A DNA stretch of 9,804 nucleotides, from contig JBJECZ010000047.1 in assembly GCA_051871555.1 (NCBI GenBank), positions 1-9,804 on the forward strand, in the 5' to 3' direction. Below the pieces are notes generated by a model. It was not told the DNA's origin. It did not search any database and saw only the letters and a list, made by a program, of their open reading frames with translations. The DNA comes from SFTJ01 sp051871555. Its GTDB lineage: Bacteria; Bacteroidota; Bacteroidia; Bacteroidales; Muribaculaceae. A program made the position numbers and the translations under genes. Shown one piece after another: positions 6,626-9,804 of the stretch (position 1 is the stretch's first letter; each line of letters opens with the position of its first letter).

Positions 6626-6815
6626 ACGCGCAGACTTGCGCAGATAAATCCCATAAATCCAAAGAATCTGTGTGAGCCAATCTCCTTTCTGCGTGTTCAG
6701 CGCTTTCTGCAAGATATCGTCCTTTGTAAACACTTGATTACGAGCAACATTAACCGCAAGAGCGATTTCAAAACTTGCATTTTGACGAAAAACACTCTAC
6801 ACCCTGTATTGACGC

Positions 6816-6858
6816 AAAAAAAATTCATCCCACACCGCAGATTGTCGGCATAGGATGA
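6816..6858 (-). terminator. Terminator of the protease-lipoprotein operon
   Basis: On the minus strand a 13-bp stem (6846-6858 with 6825-6837, including three G-T pairs) around an 8-nt loop is followed, after two bases, by eight Ts (6816-6823). It lies 28 nt after the stop codon of the second small lipoprotein and closes that operon. Confidence 0.85.
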
Positions 6859-6886
6859 TTGCTAAAAAACGACTTAATGTAAAACT

Positions 6887-7303
6887 CTATTTCGCAGATT
6901 CTTGTGCCACATGAATCAGATAACCCACATACACCGGTCCTTTGGGCGTTACATCAATAAATAAATCCCGCTTCTCGCCGGTATTGTTGGCGTAAACCTC
7001 AATCGTTGCATGGCGTGTGGTTCTGTTATATGTGATTTTATAATCATCACGCTCCAAATAGTCGTAGTCGCCCGATGAATACTTTCCTTTCCCCTCAATA
7101 GTCAGGTGTTCAGCATTTCCTTTCTTGTCTTTTGTCAAAGCAAAAACCTCAAAAACGCCACCTTGAGGTGCAACATTAACCACCTCATTTTCCATTATAT
7201 TTATCTTAAATTGCTTAAATTCGTAGTTATCGTCATCGTCGCACGATGCAAACATAGCAATTATCGAAACTAACACAATTCCAAGAAACAATATCTTTTT
7301 CAT
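6887..7303 (-). CDS. Small surface lipoprotein, BACON-like; putative protease partner (copy 2)
   Basis: The protein has 138 residues from the ATG at 7303. Another ATG two codons upstream (7309) is possible, but this start aligns the signal peptide with its paralogue. The lipobox ends at C21 (MFASC) and is followed by DDDDN, the acidic run that in Bacteroides marks lipoproteins for export to the cell surface. The mature part looks all-beta: VVNVAPQGGVFEVFAL, then YKITYNRTTRHATIEVYANN, TGEKR, and a final strand YLIHVAQES. This recalls BACON/Ig-like folds, whose last strand ends with Val-x-Gln. It is a tandem paralogue of the next gene upstream, 37 bp away, and third in the C10 protease operon. 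Bacteroides C10 proteases are known to be encoded next to small inhibitor proteins, so an inhibitor or chaperone role is plausible but unproven. Confidence 0.82.
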   Translation of the reverse strand: MKKILFLGIVLVSIIAMFASCDDDDNYEFKQFKINIMENEVVNVAPQGGVFEVFALTKDKKGNAEHLTIEGKGKYSSGDYDYLERDDYKITYNRTTRHATIEVYANNTGEKRDLFIDVTPKGPVYVGYLIHVAQESAK

Positions 7304-7340
7304 ATCCATTCAGTTGAAATTAAAACATTAATTCACAAAA

Positions 7341-7769
7341 CTACAAAGATTCCTGTTCAACAAAAGTTCCATAACCTGCATACGTAGGGCCACACGGACA
7401 AAAACGCATGGTTATTTTTCTTTTCTCTCCAGTGTTGTTTGCATACACCTCAACAACTGCATGGCGAATGGCTCGGTTATAGGTCACTTTATATGTATCG
7501 TATTCATAGTAAGTATAGTCGCCATACGACCATTTATTAAACGGTCCATCGTTAGGTAAGAACAAGTCAAGAACATTTCCATCTTTATCGGTGGTCAATG
7601 CATACACTTCAAACCATCCGCCTTCAGGCGCAATCTTTACAACTTCGTTTTCCGGGATATTTAATTTGAATGGTTTAAACACATCACAATCAACATTATC
7701 ATCGTCGCACGACGACAACATTGCAAGCATGGCAAACAATGCGATACTTAGAAATAATATTTTTTTCAT
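7341..7769 (-). CDS. Small surface lipoprotein, BACON-like; putative protease partner (copy 1)
   Basis: The protein has 142 residues. Its signal peptide, MKKILFLSIALFAMLAMLSS, ends in a lipobox cysteine C21 followed by DDDN, a surface-export-type acidic signal. The mature domain parallels the paralogue just downstream: FKPFKLNIPENEVVKIAPEGG, WFEVYAL, YKVTYNRAIRHAVVEVYANNTGEKR (written here by segments 93-117), then a C-terminal strand ending FVEQES. It differs in having three extra cysteines (C28, C124, C126) and a longer central loop rich in Asn, Tyr and Trp. It starts 11 bp after the protease stop codon, so the two are tightly coupled in translation and stoichiometry. That coupling is what one expects of a protease inhibitor or folding partner. 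Without a search I cannot say whether it belongs to a named inhibitor family. Confidence 0.83.
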   Translation of the reverse strand: MKKILFLSIALFAMLAMLSSCDDDNVDCDVFKPFKLNIPENEVVKIAPEGGWFEVYALTTDKDGNVLDLFLPNDGPFNKWSYGDYTYYEYDTYKVTYNRAIRHAVVEVYANNTGEKRKITMRFCPCGPTYAGYGTFVEQESL

Positions 7770-7780
7770 GTTTGTATAAT

Positions 7781-9226
7781 TTAGTTATTTGGTTTAGAAA
7801 CTAATAAAGTCCTTAGATCCTGCGTGAAAGCATGTGCCAAAGAACCATTTTTATCAATTTTAACAATCTCTCTATACCAACCATTATAACCTCCCTGCCA
7901 GCCCATATTCATGTGGAAGAACTCACCATATTGGTCTTGGTCGAGCCAGGAAGGAGAATATGCGAAAGTGTCATAGTCAACAAAAATAGACCCTGGTATT
8001 CTATCCGCGCGGAATCTCGGGTCGTTTTCAGATGGTATAAATGAGATTGAAGCCTCATATTTTTTATTCATATACCCATCACAAACCCATGCGTGTCCTT
8101 TCCCAGTTTCGCTATCCTTACCTCTTACATAAACTGGATTTCCGCATCTGATTGGCTGAACAATCGTAATATCATTGTAACTTTGAATGCTTGCACTATA
8201 TCCTAAGCTTTCAAAAGCATTTTTTGCATCATTAATTGTAGCCGATGTTCCATCATTACCATAAACAACATTACATAGATTTCTTATATCTTTAATAAAA
8301 TATATAAAACTGGGATTGGATGTACTAAGAAATAAATAAGACGCAGGTATTGCATTCCAATTATATTTATTAGGAAACTTGTGATAATATGTAATTTGTG
8401 CTACTGCAATAGGCACACAACCGGCATATCCATTTGGCGCATCAATGTTAAAAGGATCATATTGATGCCACTCTGTTTGCAAAAGAGGGCCAATCGATTC
8501 GTAATCATAAGATTTAATGAAGAATTGGTTTACTTCAGTATAATCATATTGCGGGTCTGTAACGTCTCGCATTTCTTGCAGCAAAGATTGATAGTTACTC
8601 TCCGGAAGGAAATATTGTGCGGCCGTTATATTACCAAGGTGTTCATAGCCCAATGCTTCTTTCCTTTGAACTTCGGCTTGTATTTTTTGACTTAATTCAT
8701 AAGAAATTGATTTGGTAACAGGCAATAGTTTTTCATAAGAAGCCCACTGCAATGCATACTTCAAACGTAATGAATCACTTGTATCAAGGTACGCCTCCTT
8801 AATTGCACTTTTATAACTATCGATATAAAGCTTGGCAGCACTATTTTCACCCGAATTAAAACTGCCTTTGTCGCTAAACGCCAAAATTGGCGTGCATTTT
8901 TTTGATGCGCTAATAACTACAAAGCCATTATTATCACCAAAATTTACAACATACAGTAACGGATTTCCTGTGTTTTGGTCGGAGATTTCTTCAACCGACA
9001 TGTTCTGACCTGACTTTGTTGGGACATTCTTTCCTTTGTTGAAGAAAAGATATGCAACATTTTGTGCGTCATTGGCAGAGATGACAGGTTTTTCTCGATC
9101 TATTCGCAGCATATTCTTGCCATCGAAAGATGGTGTTTCACTGTTAGTGAAATCTTCTATAGGCTTGTCATTACACGAAAAAAGTGCAAGAGAAACCAAT
9201 AAAGTTAAGAGTGTTTTTACTTTCAT
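7781..9226 (-). CDS. C10 family (streptopain-like) cysteine protease, lipoprotein
   Basis: The protein has 481 residues. The signal peptide ends in a lipobox, LFS-C18. Residues about 45-122 resemble the Spi/C10 propeptide (VISANDAQNVAYLFFN, then PLLYVVNFGDNNGFVVISA), which keeps the zymogen inactive. The catalytic domain (about 240-475) has nucleophile C270 in GYAGCVPIAVAQITYYHKFP and catalytic H378 in GKGHAWVCDGY. N440 in HMNMGWQGGYNGWY is equivalent to SpeB N356. SpeB has Trp after this Asn; here it is Met (M441). The span from His to Asn is about 45 residues longer than in SpeB. Such proteases are secreted or surface enzymes that degrade host or dietary proteins. Two small lipoproteins follow in the same operon. 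Base composition is visibly more AT-rich than rplT or tpiA, which fits horizontal gain. Not frameshifted; activity is likely but the Met change is a caveat. Confidence 0.93.
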   Translation of the reverse strand: MKVKTLLTLLVSLALFSCNDKPIEDFTNSETPSFDGKNMLRIDREKPVISANDAQNVAYLFFNKGKNVPTKSGQNMSVEEISDQNTGNPLLYVVNFGDNNGFVVISASKKCTPILAFSDKGSFNSGENSAAKLYIDSYKSAIKEAYLDTSDSLRLKYALQWASYEKLLPVTKSISYELSQKIQAEVQRKEALGYEHLGNITAAQYFLPESNYQSLLQEMRDVTDPQYDYTEVNQFFIKSYDYESIGPLLQTEWHQYDPFNIDAPNGYAGCVPIAVAQITYYHKFPNKYNWNAIPASYLFLSTSNPSFIYFIKDIRNLCNVVYGNDGTSATINDAKNAFESLGYSASIQSYNDITIVQPIRCGNPVYVRGKDSETGKGHAWVCDGYMNKKYEASISFIPSENDPRFRADRIPGSIFVDYDTFAYSPSWLDQDQYGEFFHMNMGWQGGYNGWYREIVKIDKNGSLAHAFTQDLRTLLVSKPNN

Positions 9227-9228
9227 GA

Positions 9229-9248
9229 TTAATTAATTAATTAATTAA
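9229..9248. repeat. TTAA x5 tandem repeat in protease leader
   Basis: Five exact TTAA units fill the space between the -7 box (9249-9256) and the protease start codon (9226), leaving only two other bases. They make up nearly all of the predicted short 5' leader. Gain or loss of units could alter start-site spacing or ribosome access. Confidence 0.75.
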
Positions 9249-9283
9249 CAAAGTTAAAATGAATTGACTTTTATATCGTCAAA
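9249..9283 (-). promoter_or_regulatory. Promoter of the C10 protease operon
   Basis: On the minus strand the -7 element TAACTTTG (9249-9256) is perfect. The best -33 element is TTTG (9280-9283) with a 23-bp spacer, at the long end of the allowed range. Transcription should start near 9244, giving a leader of under 20 nt that consists of TTAA repeats and lacks a Shine-Dalgarno sequence. The stretch 9284-9437 upstream is AT-rich and shows nothing else. Confidence 0.65.
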
Positions 9284-9437
9284 ATTAAGCTTTAACGCTG
9301 TCAAATCAAAGAATATATATACAAAAAAATGTTAATCAATAGCTAAAATTATGCCTAATTCCTCCAACAAGAGAAATCAAATACATTATAAATACCAACA
9401 AAACTTTATTTCGCGCAGGGCAGAGCAGCATGGACGC

Positions 9438-9480
9438 AAAAAAATCCTTCCGCTTTGCCTCGCGGCATCGCGGAAGGATT
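9438..9480 (-). terminator. Terminator of rplT
   Basis: On the minus strand AATCCTTCCGC (9470-9480) pairs perfectly with GCGGAAGGATT (9443-9453). An inner TGCC/GGCA stem is capped by a 4-nt loop, and a run of seven Ts (9438-9444) overlaps the stem base. It lies 25 nt after the rplT stop codon. Confidence 0.9.
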
Positions 9481-9505
9481 GTGTTATTTTGGAATCTTTG
9501 ACTGA

Positions 9506-9804
9506 TTAAGCGTTCTTAACTTTATCAACGATTGCCTTGAATGCTGCAGGGTTGTTCATAGCCAAGTCGGCGAGCACCTTGCGGTTAATCTCGATACCTG
9601 CCTTGTGAATAAGACCCATCAACTTCGAGTAAGAAAGATCTTCGAGGCGAGCAGCTGCGTTGATACGCTGAATCCACAATGCGCGGAAGTTACGCTTCTT
9701 GTTCTTTCTGTCGCGGTAAGCATAGGTAAGACCTTTTTCCCAAGTGTTCTTGGCAACGGTCCACACGTTCTTACGGCAACCAAAATAACCTCTTGTAAGT
9801 TTTA
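9506..9804 (-). CDS. rplT: 50S ribosomal protein L20, 5' end cut by window edge
   Basis: The visible 98 residues run from KLTRGYFGCRKNVWTVAKN to the natural C-terminus AAFKAIVDKVKNA. They match bacterial L20, an early-assembly 23S rRNA-binding protein needed to build the 50S subunit and, in some bacteria, a repressor of its own operon. The RNA-binding basic N-terminal segment and YAYRDRKNKKRNFRALWIQR are typical. Family length is about 115 residues, so roughly the first 17 codons lie beyond the window. An internal GTG near 9766 could be mistaken for a start, but the reading frame and the homology continue upstream of it to the edge. The usual partners infC and rpmI would be expected further right. 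A strong terminator follows the gene. Confidence 0.97.
   Translation of the reverse strand, partial: KLTRGYFGCRKNVWTVAKNTWEKGLTYAYRDRKNKKRNFRALWIQRINAAARLEDLSYSKLMGLIHKAGIEINRKVLADLAMNNPAAFKAIVDKVKNA

Noticed and set aside
6332..6733. 133-codon minus-strand reading frame and overlapping plus-strand frame across the GC-rich patch
   Set aside because: The translations are basic, low-sense peptides that change character at the composition boundary; the reading frame extends into the TonB-operon promoter. More likely non-coding repeat sequence.
6300..6886. Possible cobalamin or other riboswitch upstream of the TonB receptor
   Set aside because: I looked for a B12-box-like motif and other known riboswitch cores on the minus strand and saw none; the predicted leader is only about 43 nt, too short for a cobalamin riboswitch.
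6394..6890. tmRNA or RNase P RNA in the intergenic region
   Set aside because: No YALAA-like tag frame, no tRNA-like ends and no conserved P4-type sequence of RNase P were found on either strand.
9506..9766. L20 as a complete 86-residue protein starting at an internal GTG
   Set aside because: The same frame continues upstream to the window edge with typical L20 residues (KLTRGYFGCRKN), so the gene is truncated by the window rather than short.

Overview
The window looks like a chromosomal segment from a gut-type Bacteroidales bacterium (Bacteroidaceae, Prevotellaceae or Muribaculaceae; I cannot separate these from sequence alone). The evidence is five near-perfect Bacteroidota promoters (TTTG, an 18-23 bp spacer, then TAnnTTTG), start codons without Shine-Dalgarno sequences, the gene order DoxX/MauE protein - tpiA - SPOR protein - folE, acidic lipoprotein export signals of the form C-D-D-D-(D), and a C10 (streptopain-like) cysteine protease. 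Every gene I can support lies on the minus strand, so the transcriptional reading order runs from high to low coordinates.

From right to left in transcription order: (1) rplT, cut by the window edge, followed by a strong intrinsic terminator. (2) An AT-rich accessory operon (promoter at 9249-9283) encoding a C10 cysteine protease lipoprotein and two tandem paralogous small lipoproteins, closed by a strong terminator at 6816-6858. The arrangement resembles the protease-inhibitor cassettes described in Bacteroides. (3) A non-coding stretch, 6304-6886, containing a GC-rich patch with several inverted repeats that may be a dispersed repeat. (4) A two-gene operon, probably for metal (copper?) handling: a TonB-dependent outer-membrane receptor with a His/Met-rich segment, and a secreted HMA-domain protein with an MxCxxC site. 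(5) A free-standing structured small RNA of about 250 nt at 3634-3887, with its own promoter, an 11-bp closing helix and an intrinsic terminator. A 6S-like RNA of the Bacteroidales-1 type is the leading guess. (6) The housekeeping operon: a DoxX/MauE membrane protein fused to a thioredoxin-like domain without active-site cysteines, then tpiA, a SPOR-domain protein and folE. (7) The 5' part of tRNA-Gly(GCC) with its promoter.

The housekeeping genes (rplT, tpiA, folE, tRNA-Gly) frame two accessory cassettes. Members of the Bacteroidales-1 RNA family are, as I recall, often found just downstream of rplT. Here the candidate RNA lies about 5.6 kb downstream, which fits insertion of the protease and metal cassettes between them. 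The most interesting items are the structured RNA, the protease with its two putative partner lipoproteins (including a Trp-to-Met change next to the catalytic Asn and a TTAA x5 repeat in the leader), and the metal receptor/HMA pair.
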